Shown in pieces: positions 24,507-38,131 of a DNA stretch of 64,000 nt; position 1 is the stretch's first letter, and each line of letters starts with the position of its first letter. The translations under genes and the position numbers were made by a program. The notes below the pieces were generated by a model. It was not told the origin of the DNA. It worked only from the letters and a program-made list of their open reading frames with translations, and did not search any database. Source of the stretch: Silurus meridionalis (lineage: Eukaryota; Chordata; Actinopteri; Siluriformes; Siluridae); assembly GCF_014805685.1 (NCBI RefSeq), contig NC_060892.1, positions 8,962,990 through 9,026,989 on the forward strand, read 5' to 3'.

Positions 24507-26375
24507 GTATGCGTTACCTGTTGTGATTCCCACAACCTGCTGCACCACACACATCGGCTTCAACGATCCTTTACCTGGTGGATAAATTAGTGTTCGTGAA
24601 CACCTCGCCTTTTCTTCTTGGGTTTAATTTTGACCAATTCTCACCAGTCCTGTCCAATCACGAGGCAGCTACTCACCAGGGAGGGTGAAGGAAAACAAGT
24701 TTATCCTCAAAAGAGGATCATTAACTTTATCATTGTAAATTGCTGCTCAAGCTGCACAGATAGGACCTTAAACACACTATTAGCCAATTGCACATACAGA
24801 ACAGAGCTCACAGGTGCCCACAACTGGCTAGTGTCACAATCAACGACAGGGCATGCCATCCTTCCCACCCAGTGAGCATGGCCATTTTTTATATTAAAGC
24901 TGTTACACCGTCACAATTAGGATACATTTCTATGACTGGGAGATGCTTTTTAGTTGCTCCACTCAAGCAATATTATGTAGATCAGAGTTCCTATACAGAC
25001 CCACTTAGTGAGGTTTTCCATTCCGGCATATCTGACCAATGTGTTTTAAGAGTACGTTTACAGCCCTACACATCCCATGAACAACCTTTTGGCTTTCTGA
25101 CTATGTGCAGTGTAAAAAACCCCAAACAGCAATAGGATTAAGACTAAGTGGTATAAAAGTGTTTGCAGAGTTAATAAAGAATCCTACTGAAAAGCAAACG
25201 CTGCGATACTCTAAACGTCTGGGTTGTGTATTGCCTTTAATTTTTTTTTTTTTTAAACATTCGCCAAATGAGTAAGTGCAAATCGTTACACACAATATAC
25301 AGAGAAAGGTGCTGGAATCGTTTTTTTTACCGGCCAATTGATCTGCCCAAGACAGGTGCTAGATCACACAGAGATAAACAAAACCATGATTTTTGTCTCG
25401 CTGAAATCAACCCTGCAACCTGAGGGACTAAATACAAAAAAAAAAAATCCTATTTATGGACAGTGTGAAGGCCGGTGGCGAGCGGCATTACTGAGCTGGT
25501 GTATCGTTCTCAACATGACTAATCTATTCGTGCATTTCCCGCTAATCAGGAATCGATCGTGAAGCCGATTCTGAAAAATTACAGTGCTTCGGGGAAGGTC
25601 AAATAGTCCGTGTTGAGTTTGAGTCGCTCGTGCAAAGAGCTATTTTTCTCTCTTGAATGGAAAGCTACTGAAAGTGTGCGCATACAGAGCCCAGTTGAAG
25701 ATGCTGTGTTTTCCATAACCTTAATTCAAGCCAAATGAAACAGCTTATCCAAACAAGTGCTGGCTTTGACCTCAAGGAACAACTGAAAACCGACAGAGAG
25801 CTGCGTGTGTGTTGACGGAACGAGACGAAATGCTCGTAAATAAATGTTATTCTGAAAAACAGAACGATAAAGGCAATAAATAAATTGTCTTTTTATCGAG
25901 GAGGCATACAGCAGAAGAAGTGGATCTTAATCTACGGATGGAACACACAGCGGACTCTGTTTGACCAAAACAGTGTTTTTGCCAATTAAAACATATGTGG
26001 ATGGTTTTTGGGCCAAACCTAACACACCGTTCAGCAGTCCTTAGAGATTTAGAAGTGAAAGTCTCCGTCGTTCTGAATAACCAATACGACTATACAGACT
26101 GAAATGTTTTCTGCAAGTACTTCAGAAATCTTAAACTCCACATCCTCTCGGGTAGGCATCGGTGAGAAGTTCCAGTGTCTCCATACGACAACTTTGCACA
26201 GGAAAAAAAAAACCATTTTTACCCTTATTAAATTCAGTGCAATCGACAAATCTACACAAACATTCTTCCAGGATAAATGAGGGCCAAGTGTTAGGCAAAG
26301 AAGCTGGTTGCAGCAGCGTTGGCGGTATGAACCAGTAGCTCACAGGGTGTGCATGGTTTGAGAAAGGTTGCGGTA
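24507..26375. other. intron 1 sequence, nothing recognised
   Basis: No exon, RNA gene or known repeat was identified, apart from short homopolymer runs (for example T at 25241-25254). Confidence 0.45.
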
Positions 26376-26383
26376 AAGGTAAG

Positions 26384-26737
26384 TAGTGGTGCGGATCACA
26401 AAACTCACGGTTTGGATCACATTACGTTTTTTTAGTCACGGATCGGACCATTTTCTGGAGCAGCAAAAAAGCTGGAGAAGTTTTTTCCATTAATTACAAG
26501 TTACAGTGAGGAAATGCTAGCCATTGTTGCGGCTGACTGATTAACACACCCCGTTCATGTAAACACGACAGCTGTGGGGTTACAAAATGAAAAAGAACGA
26601 TACAGAAAAAAGAAAAAAAAACGCGTCTTTCAATTCTGCAACCATAAAAAAAAAAAAAAAAACAGATTAATCTGAAAGTTTCAAAATTAGCAATGAATCC
26701 GTGGTTTACGGACCAACTGCGATCCGTTGCACCCCTA
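26384..26737. mobile_element. non-autonomous hAT element, 354 bp, with near-matching target duplication
   Basis: The left end TAGTGGTGCGGATCACAAAA and right end (inverse TAGGGGTGCAACGGATCGCA) form inverted repeats. The flanks AAGGTAAG (26376-26383) and CTGGTAAG (26738-26745) match at 6 of 8 bases, as expected of an old hAT 8-bp duplication. No coding content. Confidence 0.75.
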
Positions 26738-26959
26738 CTGGTAAGTCAACCAAGGGTTCAAAACAGTCCTGGAATAAATGTCTTCCTAATGGGGAGCAGT
26801 TAGAGTCTGTGCCAAGACTTCAAGCATACCCATCCCTTATGGCAACATAATTTGCTGAGAACGGTACAAATCGTTACCGGGATCTAATGGATCAGTGTAC
26901 AGATCTTGGAACAGCTTATAGTCTTGTATACAGAGTTGTTGACTTTAGCAGGACCTAAT

Positions 26960-27487
26960 GTCTGGGTTTCTGCATGTTTTACTAAGTCAAATTAAAGACT
27001 TTTTAAGACCTTTTGAAGACCATTGAGAAATGTAAGACCATCACACACATCAAAACACAAACAAATGGCCTTAAACAAGCCTTAAATTATTATTCTTTTC
27101 AAGCCGAGTATCGCTATACTTGTGCTTCCACAAAGCAAAAAGGCAAAATCCGTTTTACGTCTGCGGTCCAACTCGAGATTACAATAACAGAAAGCACACT
27201 CAGTGTATAGCGACTACCAAAGAGGCCAACATACAACAGCCAATTTTTTTCCCCCGGACTAGCGACAAAACTACAATATAATGGAAACTAACAAACTAAA
27301 ATATACCAAATTATTCTAAAACAGGAGCATTTCAATGTGCATTTGATACGGTGTTAGACGGACATTTGGAAATAAAGACCGGTTTTTAAATTATTTAAGA
27401 CCTATAACAAAAAATATAAGATTTGCATAAGGCCTACAATTTTTTTTTTTTTAAGTATAGACTTTTTAAGACCCTGCAGAGACCCCG
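26960..27487. mobile_element. miniature DNA element of the TTTAAGACC type
   Basis: The left side gtctgggtttctgcatgttt with agactttttaagacc, and the right side gactttttaagaccctgcag with agaccccg, are inverse to each other. This arrangement is that of a common teleost miniature element rich in (t)ttaagacc motifs. No coding content. Exact ends are uncertain. Confidence 0.55.
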
Positions 27488-28469
27488 TGCTGTGCTCACT
27501 CTTCATTGCACACCATAAAGGCAAAAACTTCCTCTTATCCATTTTCCAAAGAGAACATCCTAAGATAGTATCTGGATGAGTTCTTCTTCGTAAACAGTCG
27601 AGAGCATCAGGGTATCTTCCCCTTGGTTAAATGTTGCAAAAACGCTGCTTGCTCGAATCCACCAGAAGTTGGGGTGCAATTAAATTTCGAATCCATTCTT
27701 AGAGACAAAAGCGATCAATACCTATGCTGACTAGCTAACAGACAGCTCCAAGCTTGTTCCTTTCACAACTATTATCAGAGCTGTAATTTGAAATACATTC
27801 GCAAAAAGATCAGAACACATTTGCCTTTACACAGATTGAAAGCCACCGGATATTGATGCACTGTATGTTTTTCCTATACATGGCAGCTGGCATTCCGTCA
27901 ATTAAAGCAGCAAATGAATGTCGGAATGTTTCGGTAGCTTTACGTGCTTCAGGCGACGCAAGCAGTGCATCTCCCTCCGCTCCACTGGCCTCCCTCAGCG
28001 TTGCAAATTCCTGCTCGGTACAGCTTTTTCATGACAGACGTAACCTCGCTTGTTTCCTTCATAGATCTTATGTAACCATGGCAACAGCATCACTACAGAT
28101 ATCACATGGTTGATAAGAGGGCAGAGATGGAATTGTCATACCTACAGACTAAATATTCAACGTAGGTAACTTGTCTGAATTCTGTAGAAAATGATCTATT
28201 AAAAATGGTTTTTGTATATGTATGTGTACAGGATGCTTCCTCGTATCAGGTTGCCAATGAAATTTTACCACCGCAGCATTTGACAGACTTTCCTGAAGGT
28301 GTTGAACACCAGCATTCTATTACCAAGAAATGTGAAAGCTACCAGGCTTGTATGGCTGTACATCATTCAATCATCCTATCGAGGTCTCTATCGCTGCCTG
28401 AAGAGTGTCAAATATGGCTTTCAGCAGAGTGGAACAAGGTCACAAATACACAATGCATGTTTATACACT
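27488..28469. other. intron 1 sequence, nothing recognised
   Basis: No exon or known repeat was identified. Confidence 0.4.
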
Positions 28470-28915
28470 ATATCGCCAATATCTGTTTGCAGACACCTGG
28501 TCATAAGTATGTTATGTTCTTTTTGAGCATCGTATTCCACATTTAGTCCCATTGATCCCCTACACTCTTCTGATAAGATGTTCCACTAGACTTTGGAGTG
28601 TGCTTGTGGACATTTATGTCAATCAGCCACAAGGGTGCTGGTAAAGTCAGGTAATGATGGTGAGATCAAAGCTCTATTAGCAGGCCTCTCAAGATCTTCC
28701 TCTCCAATCCATATCTTCATGGAACTCGCTTTGTGCACAGGAGCAATGGCGTGCCGGAACAGGTCTGGGTTTCCAGGTTCAATTAAACGTAAAACTTAAC
28801 TTTAACGCCATTCGATACAATTGTGTGCCTCAAGCTTTGTGTTAACAGATTGGAGAACAACACATCTAGCAGAAAAAAAGTCAGGAAACCCAATACTTTT
28901 GTCCATACAGTGGAT
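28470..28915 (-). mobile_element. miniature Tc1 element, copy F (near full length)
   Basis: The left end tatatcgccaatatctgttt with gacacctggtcataag and the right end cccaatacttttgtccatac bracket the reverse of copy A, with cattccacatttagtccca, gaagatcttgag-like and cattgtcatgctgg-like landmarks. Confidence 0.8.
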
Positions 28916-30386
28916 GTGACATCAAAGTTGGCATCAAATTCACCAATGATCTTGAACATATTAGCTAAATATTCAAAGATGCACGACCCTATGAACTATA
29001 TTATTGCCAATCAGTGACTACTAAACAACAAAGCTGGGCACTGGCATTTTCAGCACGATTACATGGCACAAGCCGTATCACAAGCCATACCATCCATGAC
29101 ATCCTGCGTAATCATCTTTCACTCGAGATACTGCTGAGGTCCACATCGGAACAGATCGTTCGGATTTTGCCGACCTGCAACGGAATGCAGGATGCCCCCT
29201 CAGCGATAGTGCATGAAAGATGGCGTCTTAAGCCCCAATCCAGGATCCGTCTTCTAGCCTACGGCTACATTTAACAAGATATAATCTCCCGAATTCTGCT
29301 GAACTTCTCTTGACATTTTATACAAAGTGCCTCTGGCATTTTAGACAGCATCAGCCAGACATTTTGCCTATAAGCACAGACCACATTAGAAACAGGCACT
29401 TAGAGCAATCCAAGCGCCATCGCCTTTAACGGTGAAGGGGGGGTTTGGAGTCGAACAGGGGAGCGCAGACAGGGATCTAAAAGGCATGCCGAGATGTTGA
29501 TCGTACCTCTAACCTCTACTCCGGCATCCAGCTGAGGACTTGGAAGCACAACACACGGATTCCAGAGCGAAATCTTTATTGCTATCGCCGCTAACAAGAA
29601 CACGTTAGAATTTCCAGTTGGTAAGCAATAAATCGACAGAAAAAAGCTCAGGGACTGGTGGCGTTAACAACGAATCAAGTTTAACAACAAAGAAATTAAC
29701 ATACGCTGGGAAATAATGTGCGTGTGTGTTGTGTTTGTTTTTTTTATCTAAACCGACTTCAAGCGTACAGGGTCACGCTGGCAAAGCAGATCGGTTGTAA
29801 CCTACAAATCTGCAAAACAATCTGTACCTCCCTTCTTCCAAGAACACCTAACCAGGAACAACGCGCCACACAGGAAAACAACTCCTGCTCCATAACTGAT
29901 CGTTGATTAATGCATAAGCTATGTGATGCGATGTGACATTTTATTCCTGGCAAGGCGACCCGTTTATGAACAGGCACTCATAAATTCGTCCAAAACACTC
30001 ACAACAAGGCATGATTTGCCAGATGGCAGTGTCAGCTGGCTCAAACCACCAGCATAACATAGGGAGCTAAAAGGAAACCCTATGAATAAAAGACAGCCGA
30101 CAGATGCGGGAGGGAAATGAGCGACTTTATGCTAAGCTTCTCCGACATAAACCTCTTACAGCTGTTTTTCCAGCATCTACTGCCAAATCCTTTGGAACTC
30201 CTCAAGCTACAATCAAGTCAGAGGCTGCTGATCTTAGATCCATCCAATGAGGAGCTAGTTGTTGATTGGAAAAGGCCAGAGGAGAATGGCTAGACTGGTT
30301 TGGTTTGGATCTCAACCACTCGATGCAAACAGGTTAGACAGAAATGCGTGTCAATTTGTTGGATGTGGAGGGAGAAGGGCTACAAT
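28916..30386. other. intron 1 sequence, nothing recognised
   Basis: No exon, RNA gene or known repeat was identified. Confidence 0.4.
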
Positions 30387-30740
30387 TAGAGGTCGACTGA
30401 TAGTGGATTTTACTAAAACCGATAGCTAGGTTGTATCGTACTTGCCGATAAAGCAATTAATCAGACTCCATTTTTTAAATGGATCCAAAAACCCATGAAA
30501 AAATAAAATCAAATACTACAGTCCTAAATCATGAAAATGTGCTGAAGGATGTAAATATGATAAATGAATAAATGATAAATATAATAGCACTAAAGTGCAG
30601 CGCACAGTCTCGCGTGTAAAAACAAGCAGCACGTGGTGTCAGTGATGCGCCTCTAGAGGCCAATTTTGCAATGACAGGGAAGAGGAAGCCGGAAAAACTC
30701 TCTGTATGGATTTTTGTCAATAGTTCCAGCAATCAACTAT
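30387..30740 (+). mobile_element. AGAGGTCG-type non-autonomous DNA element
   Basis: Starts tagaggtcgactgatagtgg and continues ccgatagctaggttgtatcg and acttgccgataaag. Near 30640-30665 it has gtcagtgatgcgcctctaga, a segment often found inside this family. The right terminal repeat was not seen. Confidence 0.5.
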
Positions 30741-31157
30741 CTGTGAACTTTAGCTACAACAGCAGAACACCACTTCAGGTCACATGCCTTTCAGAACAGA
30801 AGTCACTGAAACTGGAAAGTTGAAGGTTGAAAAAGATCTGGGGACCGTTCAGATAACTGTAAACGATAATTTAAAAAATCCATGAATGATGCGCAAATAA
30901 AGAGTATACAAATTATTTTATAGAAAATCATTAAACTGATCATGTCTGGAAAAAATGCTTCAATTGTTTAAATCCTCATTAGAACAAATCTCATGTCCTT
31001 GCAGGCATCACTAGCTGCTTGTTAGCTTCAACCACTCCGACAAACCACTGTGTTAAGAAGGCACAAAATCTTCAGATTAAATGAAAGGTGTTTTTTTCTT
31101 TTTTACCGTTCCACTTGTATAAAATAATGTTAGCACAAAGAGAGGAAGAGTGTGTGC

Positions 31158-31161
<4 letters not shown>

Positions 31162-31215
<54 letters not shown>
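31162..31215. repeat. (GA)n microsatellite
   Basis: About 27 GA units. Confidence 0.95.
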
Positions 31216-31218
<3 letters not shown>

Positions 31219-32029
31219 ACAGACACAAGCCACTAATGAGGAGCGGTCACGTGCCTTTTTTAAATTTTTTATAGGTGTCCTTGCAAAACTGCCGCCGGAA
31301 AAACAAAGCCTCCAGACACACTGCTAATCCACGGTGAGCGTGTCTTGACGCAGCACATCAAGCACGAAGTAAACAAAGTGCAAATGCTCATTACCTGCAG
31401 GCAGCATCACACCTGCTTACCTGCTGAAGGGTGGCCGACTTTCCTACAAACATGCCAGGCACGCAACTCTTGCGTTTGGTGAAAAACGCTCAAAAACTCA
31501 GAAATTACTATTCTAACACTACGTTCTTCTCTCAGATACTGACTAGTCCATTACTAATAAGTGAATAATCGCTTAACCACAACACACACATACTTTACTG
31601 AACACATACAAAACTGAAACTCTATCAAAACTATCAAAACAGAACTCTGGGGAAAAAAATAAATTCAGATGGTTCGTGCTTGATCCCACACCGCCAGACC
31701 TTTAGTGAGGTACACTGATGGCTGCATTATAACCTGGATGTATTTTAATGTTACACTGAAAATGTATTCTTATTGGTCTACCCCAACCACACGGCCAAAA
31801 GATCTCAAAGGCACACGTGGACTAGCTACATTTTGAACCTGAGTGATATTTGATGAATTTAAAATTAATTTAGAGTTCATCAGAGGAACCCTGGTCACCT
31901 TGTAACCTTCGAAATCTGATCTAAAACTAGACCAAAAAGATGTAATATGACAAAATCTTACATTTATGCCATAAGTCAGATACCAGTTATCCAGCGCAAC
32001 TTGCACTCATCCCATTTATACTGATGACA
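31216..32029. other. intron 1 sequence, nothing recognised
   Basis: No exon or known repeat was identified. Confidence 0.4.
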
Positions 32030-32135
32030 AAGTTAAGAGCCTTGTTCAAGGGCCCAGCATTGGAAGCTTAGTGGTGCTGAGATTTGAACTCAGAAGTCCA
32101 CCACCTCACCATACTGAGCTACCACTTGCGCCGAA
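32030..32135 (-). repeat. tRNA-derived SINE, diverged
   Basis: On the minus strand there is a tRNA-like head (gtagctcagtatgg ... gagttcaaatctcagcacc) followed by gggcccttgaacaaggctctt. This is the same type as 54751-54935. Confidence 0.6.
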
Positions 32136-32204
32136 TTACAAAGGTTTGTAATGGAAGACACTATGAGCCATGTCATTACATTTTGCACCCTTCCCAAAAC
32201 GACT

Positions 32205-32325
32205 TATATGACTGAATGTTAAGGGCCTTGCTAAGGGGCCCTAAGCGTCAGCTTGCTAGGATTTGAACTCATCGCTGTCCATTTAGAAAAACCTCTTATC
32301 CACTGAGATACCTCTTCTTACCATA
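32205..32325 (-). repeat. tRNA-derived SINE, diverged, second tandem copy
   Basis: The minus strand again shows a tRNA-like head with gagttcaaatcctagc and then ggccccttagcaaggccctt. It lies about 70 bp from the previous copy in the same orientation. Confidence 0.55.
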
Positions 32326-32928
32326 GACATCATAAAAAACAAACAAACAAAAAAAACTATTTCCTTATACCATAGACATCTTTAAAGCTTTAATTGCAAC
32401 CAACGACTTTGCGACATAAAACTAATGGAACAGTCAAAACCTATAGATTCATTGTTAGCCAAGAAATGTATAACCTACTGAAAAACATTTTTTTAATCAC
32501 GAGTTGGTTTCCATGTTACATCCACATTAACTGAGAAATCAGCTCTTGTTTAGAGTCTGAACAAGCTGAGAATCTGACTTCACTTCAAACTCCATTCAAG
32601 TGGAACAGGCCTTCTGTAGTGGAACGTTCCTTCTAACAGAGGAGCAGTTTCTGAACCACGTACACTGGACATTTTTGGAATTTTCTGTGCTCCAACGCAC
32701 CTGACTCAACTTGCTGGATTGTTAAAGCTATTCGGGGTCAAGCGCGGGTTTGTCGGAGCACAAAAACGTGCTGTTCCGAGGGCGCTCGTGACAGGGGCCA
32801 ACTGAAAACCATCACTCACGGGTCCTTCCAGGAAAGCACCGTTCTAACTACATTTTAACCTTTCACCAGCCGCACAGTGAAAAGTGTAGGCTGAGGGGCT
32901 GGTCATAGACAGACTGTTTTAGAAAAAC

Positions 32929-32930
<2 letters not shown>

Positions 32931-32980
<50 letters not shown>

Positions 32981-32999
32981 GGGGGGGGGGGGGGGGGGG
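32931..32999. repeat. (TG)n followed by a 20-base G run
   Basis: TG repeats from 32931 to about 32977 run into G at 32980-32999. Confidence 0.95.
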
Positions 33000-33350
33000 A
33001 TAATTCTGTCTACAGTTATCCATGCATGCAGAAACACAAAAATAAATGGAAAACGCTCACGCATGCCAGTCTTTCAACGATATGTCAAGATCCGTATATA
33101 TGGGGGCGTGGCTTGAGATTAGCAAAGTCATTATGGCAGGTATCATTAATATGCACCTTTTTCCATAATGCATTAGTATACATCAGCGATACCAACATCA
33201 AAGATAACTGCTCAAGTGTTACTTCATAAACAGAGCAAAGATTGTTCACAAATAATGATAATACATATGAAAGGTGTCATCTAAGGTGCATAAGCCTGAG
33301 TCGTGTGTTTGAAAACTTAATTATGAAATAACGGCACAATATGTAAAATA

Positions 33351-33378
33351 TATTATATATATATATATATAGATAGAT

Positions 33379-33449
<71 letters not shown>
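33351..33449. repeat. (TA)n microsatellite with GATA interruptions
   Basis: A TA tract with a short atagatagatagag interruption at 33370-33382. It abuts the DD37E transposon on its left. Confidence 0.95.
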
Positions 33450-33454
<5 letters not shown>

Positions 33455-35005
33455 GAGTGCAGAATTATTAGGCAAGTTGTATTTTGAGGATTAATTTTAT
33501 TTGAGGATTTAATTTGAACAACAACCATGTTCTCAATGAACACAAAAAACTCATTAATATCAAAGCTGAATATTTTTGGAAGTAGTTTTTAGTTTTAGCT
33601 ATTTTAGGGGGATATCTGTGTGTGCAGGTGACTATTACTGTGCATAATTATTAGGCAACAACAAAAACAAATTCATACCCATTTCAATTATTTATTTTTA
33701 CCAGTGAAACCAATATAACATCTCAACATTCACAAATATACATGTCTGACATTCAAAACCAAACAAAAACAAATCAGTGACCAATATAGCCACCTTTCTT
33801 TGCAAGGACACTCAAAAGCCTGCCATCCATGGATTCTGTCAGTGTTTTGATCTGTTCACCATCAACATTGCGTGCAGCAGCAACCACAGCCTCCCAGACA
33901 CTGTTCAGAGGTGTACTGTTTTCCCTCCTTGTAAATCGCACATTTGATGATGGACCACAGGTTCTCAATGGGGTTCAGATCAGGTGAACAAGGAGGCCAT
34001 ATCATTAGATTTTCTTCTTTTATACCCTTTCTTGCCAGCCACGCTGTGGAGTACTTGGGCGTGTGTGATGGAGCATTGTCCTGCATGAAAATCATGTTTT
34101 TCTTGAAGGATGCAGACTTCTTCCTGTACCACTGCTTGAAGAAGGTGTCTTCCAGAAACTGGCAGTAGGACTGGGAGTTCAGCTTGACTCCATCCTCAAC
34201 CCGAAAAGGCCCCACAAGCTCATCTTTGATGATACCAGCCCAAACCAGTACTCCACCTCCACCTTGCTGGCGTCTGAGTCGGACTGGAGCTCTCTGCCCT
34301 TTACCAATCCAGCCACGGGCCCATCCATCTGGCCCATCAAGACTCACTCTCATTTCATCAGTCCATAAAACCTTAGAAAAATCAGTCTTGAGATATTTCT
34401 TGGCCCAGTCTTGACGTTTCAGCTTGTGTGTCTTGTTCAGTGGTGGTCGACTTTCTGCCTTTCTTACCTTGGCCATGTCTCTGAGTATTGCACACCTTGT
34501 GCTTTTGGGCACTCAGTGATGTTGCAGCTCTGAAATATGGCCAAACTGGTGGCAAGTGGCATCTTGGCAGCTGCACGCTTGACTTTTCTCAGTTCACGGG
34601 CAGTTATTTTGCGCCTTGGTTTTTCCACACGCTTCTTGCGACCCTGTCGACTATTTTGAATGAAACGCTTGATTGTTCGATGATCACGCTTCAGAAGCTT
34701 GGCTATTTTAAGACTGCTGCATCCCTCTGCAATATATCTCACTATTTTTGACTTTTCTGAGCCTGTCAAGTCCTTCTTTTGACCCATTTTGCCAAAGGAA
34801 AGGAAGTTGCCTAATAATTATGCACACCTGATATAGGGTGTTGATGTCATTAGACCACACCCCTTCTCATTACAGAGATGCACATCACCTAATATGCTTA
34901 ATTGGTAGTAGGCTTTCCAGCCTATACAGCTTGGAGTAAGACAACATGCATAACGAGGATGATGTGGTCAAAATACTCATTTGCCTAATAATTCTGCACT
35001 CCCTG
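33450..35005 (-). mobile_element. Tc1/mariner element, DD37E (TRT-like), 1.56 kb, both ends intact
   Basis: The left end CACAGGAGTGCAGAATTATT and right end (inverse CAGGGAGTGCAGAATTATTA) are flanked by TA (33448-33449 and 35006-35007). Each terminal region also has an inner repeat, TGTGCATAATTATTAGGCAA at 33639 and its inverse ending at 34826. The terminal arms are therefore about 200 bp with the IR/DR layout known from Sleeping Beauty-type elements. It sits in TA/TAGA microsatellite DNA, a natural TA-rich target. It carries one transposase gene on the minus strand. Confidence 0.93.
33774..34787 (-). pseudogene. DD37E Tc1/mariner transposase with two frameshifts
   Basis: The ATG at 34787 opens MGQKKDLTGSEKSKIVRYIAE, an N-terminal helix-turn-helix with SSLKIAKLLKRDHRTIKRFI and a basic RKKR...PRRKIT linker. 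A one-base frameshift near 34510 leads into the catalytic part. This part contains KVLWTDEMRVSLDG (first Asp), a GGGGVLVWAGI block, FMQDNAPSHT (second Asp) and SPDLNPIENLW (Glu). Thirty-seven residues separate the last Asp and Glu. A second frameshift near 33905 precedes the C-terminal WEAVVAAARNVDGEQIKTL and a stop at 33774. DD37E is the signature I recall for the TRT lineage; classical Tc1 has DD34E. All catalytic residues are intact, so the damage looks recent. Confidence 0.9.
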
Positions 35006-36227
<1,222 letters not shown>

Positions 36228-36530
36228 TAGGGCTGCAGCTATCGCTTATTTTAGTAATCGAGTATTCTATCGATTATTCCAACAATTAATCAAATAAATA
36301 CTTTATCTTTATTAAAAAAAAAACAATAAATATATGAGATAATTAAACATCTCTTGAAATAAACAAGTAATTTGTTTACTTTTTGAGAAAAATTTACATT
36401 TTGTTGCTGAAATTGCGTATAATATCCATGAAAACTTAACCCATTAATGTATTTGCAATCGTACATTAAAATGCAAATTCATAAATATTATTGAAATCTG
36501 GATACGTGTGTGTGTGTATATATATATATG

Positions 36531-36562
<32 letters not shown>

Positions 36563-36570
36563 TGTATGTA

Positions 36571-36634
<64 letters not shown>

Positions 36635-37144
36635 ACACTGTACAGTGTTTTTTTTTTTTTTTTTTTTTTGTTAGAAATGATCCCAAACTTTCCATTGTTT
36701 TCTTTGGAGAATCATATGAAAGCAAATTTTCATCACATAAAAAAAAAAAAAAGAATGTTTGCATAAATCCGACATTCTCAGGCAATTCTGACTATTTCTA
36801 GTAAGCATTCAACATTTCTGGTGCATCCACCGGTAACCATGTTGTCCTGAAGTTTGAAGCATGAACGAGGCTCCTCTGCTTCATCTGTCTTGCTCAGGAG
36901 GATACTGAACTGATTGTTGGACAGAGTTCTCTCAAGAGATCGGAAGCTTCGTTCGAAACCATGCAATTCTATTGATTGTAGCCTATTTTACAGCTTTATG
37001 GCACTACAGAAAAAAAAGTCGTAAATGTGAGGGGGAAAAAAAAAAACCCTTTTTTGGGGGACAAAGCTCCATGTGTAGTTAAATGGAAAAAAAAAGTTTT
37101 GTATTCAAATTACTCAAGTTACTCAAGGAGTCGTTTCATCCCTA
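36228..37144. mobile_element. non-autonomous hAT-like element, GGGCTGCAGC type
   Basis: The left end TAGGGCTGCAGCTATCG ... TTAGTAATCGAGTATTC and the right end (inverse TAGGGATGAAACGACTCC) are the terminal repeats of a common teleost family with 'attagtcgattaat' style ends. No matching flanking duplication is seen. The inside contains a compound TG/TA/TATG microsatellite (36506-36630) and a T-run. Partial relatives are at 41887 and 46328. Confidence 0.55.
36506..36630. repeat. compound (GT)n(TATG)n(TA)n microsatellite
   Basis: GT units, TA units, about 10 TATG units, then a long TA tract. Confidence 0.95.
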
Positions 37145-37147
37145 AAC

Positions 37148-37207
37148 ACACAAGTATTGTAATGCCTGACTTTTCCAGCATATGTAGTTCTTCTTCAAAT
37201 AACTGTG
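37148..37207 (+). repeat. miniature Tc1 fragment, copy L (left end only)
   Basis: cacaagtattgtaatgcctg followed by acttttccagcatatgtagt and tcttcttcaaata matches the first 60 bases of copy A and J. The rest is lost. It abuts the hAT-like element. Confidence 0.55.
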
Positions 37208-37211
37208 TAGG

Positions 37212-37260
37212 ACAGAAGTCCTCAAACTATAGCCTACGGGCCAAATACCATTTGGAATAG
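37212..37260 (+). repeat. possible hAT (Charlie-type) end
   Basis: gacagaagtcctcaaactat with agcctacgggccaaat resembles the terminal sequence of hAT elements that start 'cctcaaactacggcccgcgg'. There is one end only. Confidence 0.3.
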
Positions 37261-38131
37261 CCCTCTAAAAAATGCAGGAGGCATATTTTCAAAATGTAAT
37301 TTTAAATATGCGCTTTACTCATATCTGTATTTGACAATAAAGGTTGGCTTTCATACTTAAATTTCCCGTGGTTATTAACATAACTAACAATTATTTCCAT
37401 TCAACATAACAGTATATAGCAATAAATATGAAAAATTTATTTTGATAGTAATAATGCTTTTTTAATAGGCTATATGTCTCTTAAAAAGTAATTTGTCTGT
37501 ATACCATGGTTTACCATATATTGTAAATAACGGTGGCGAAAACCTGCTGCTTTCTAAATGTACAATGGTTTTTAAAAAAACTAAATGATGGCAGAATGAC
37601 GAGAAAGTTAAAAACAAGTTTCCTACATGAGACTTCCCAGCTTTTAAACACAGTAAACCTTCAACCCAAGCTCATTAACTCCAGAGCAGGAGCCATTAAA
37701 CTAATGGAGAGATGAGAAAAGCCTGAACAGACAGTGCAGACAGATGTAATGACTGCGCATGGAACCAGGAGTTTGGTGTTGACTCGTTTTCATTGGTCAA
37801 ATCCTTCTTAACGTGGCGTGTCAGCCGTGTGGGATTAGCAATGTGCTCAGTATTTATAATTCACACAATTATTTTCCCGAATAAATCCCTTGCTGATAGG
37901 GTTCGCATTTAATGGGTAAAGAGGGCATTTTAATTAGGCCTACATGACTGATAACTCCAATTTAGCTTTCGCTCCAATCATTAGCTGTCCTCATGTACAC
38001 AAACAGCAAACCACACAGGCAAAGTAACTTCACAATTACTGTGCTAGCGCTCGACGCACACTGGGAAAGTTTAGCTTAAAGGAATTTTTTTAAGCCAACA
38101 TTCCCCCTGAACACATTCAGAATGTCACCAG
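37261..38131. other. intron 1 sequence, nothing recognised
   Basis: May include the interior of the hAT-type end to its left. No other landmark was found. Confidence 0.35.

Noticed and set aside
36228..37144. Target-site duplication for the hAT-like element
   Set aside because: The flanking octamers (ttcaaatg and aacacaca) do not match, so only the terminal repeats are claimed.
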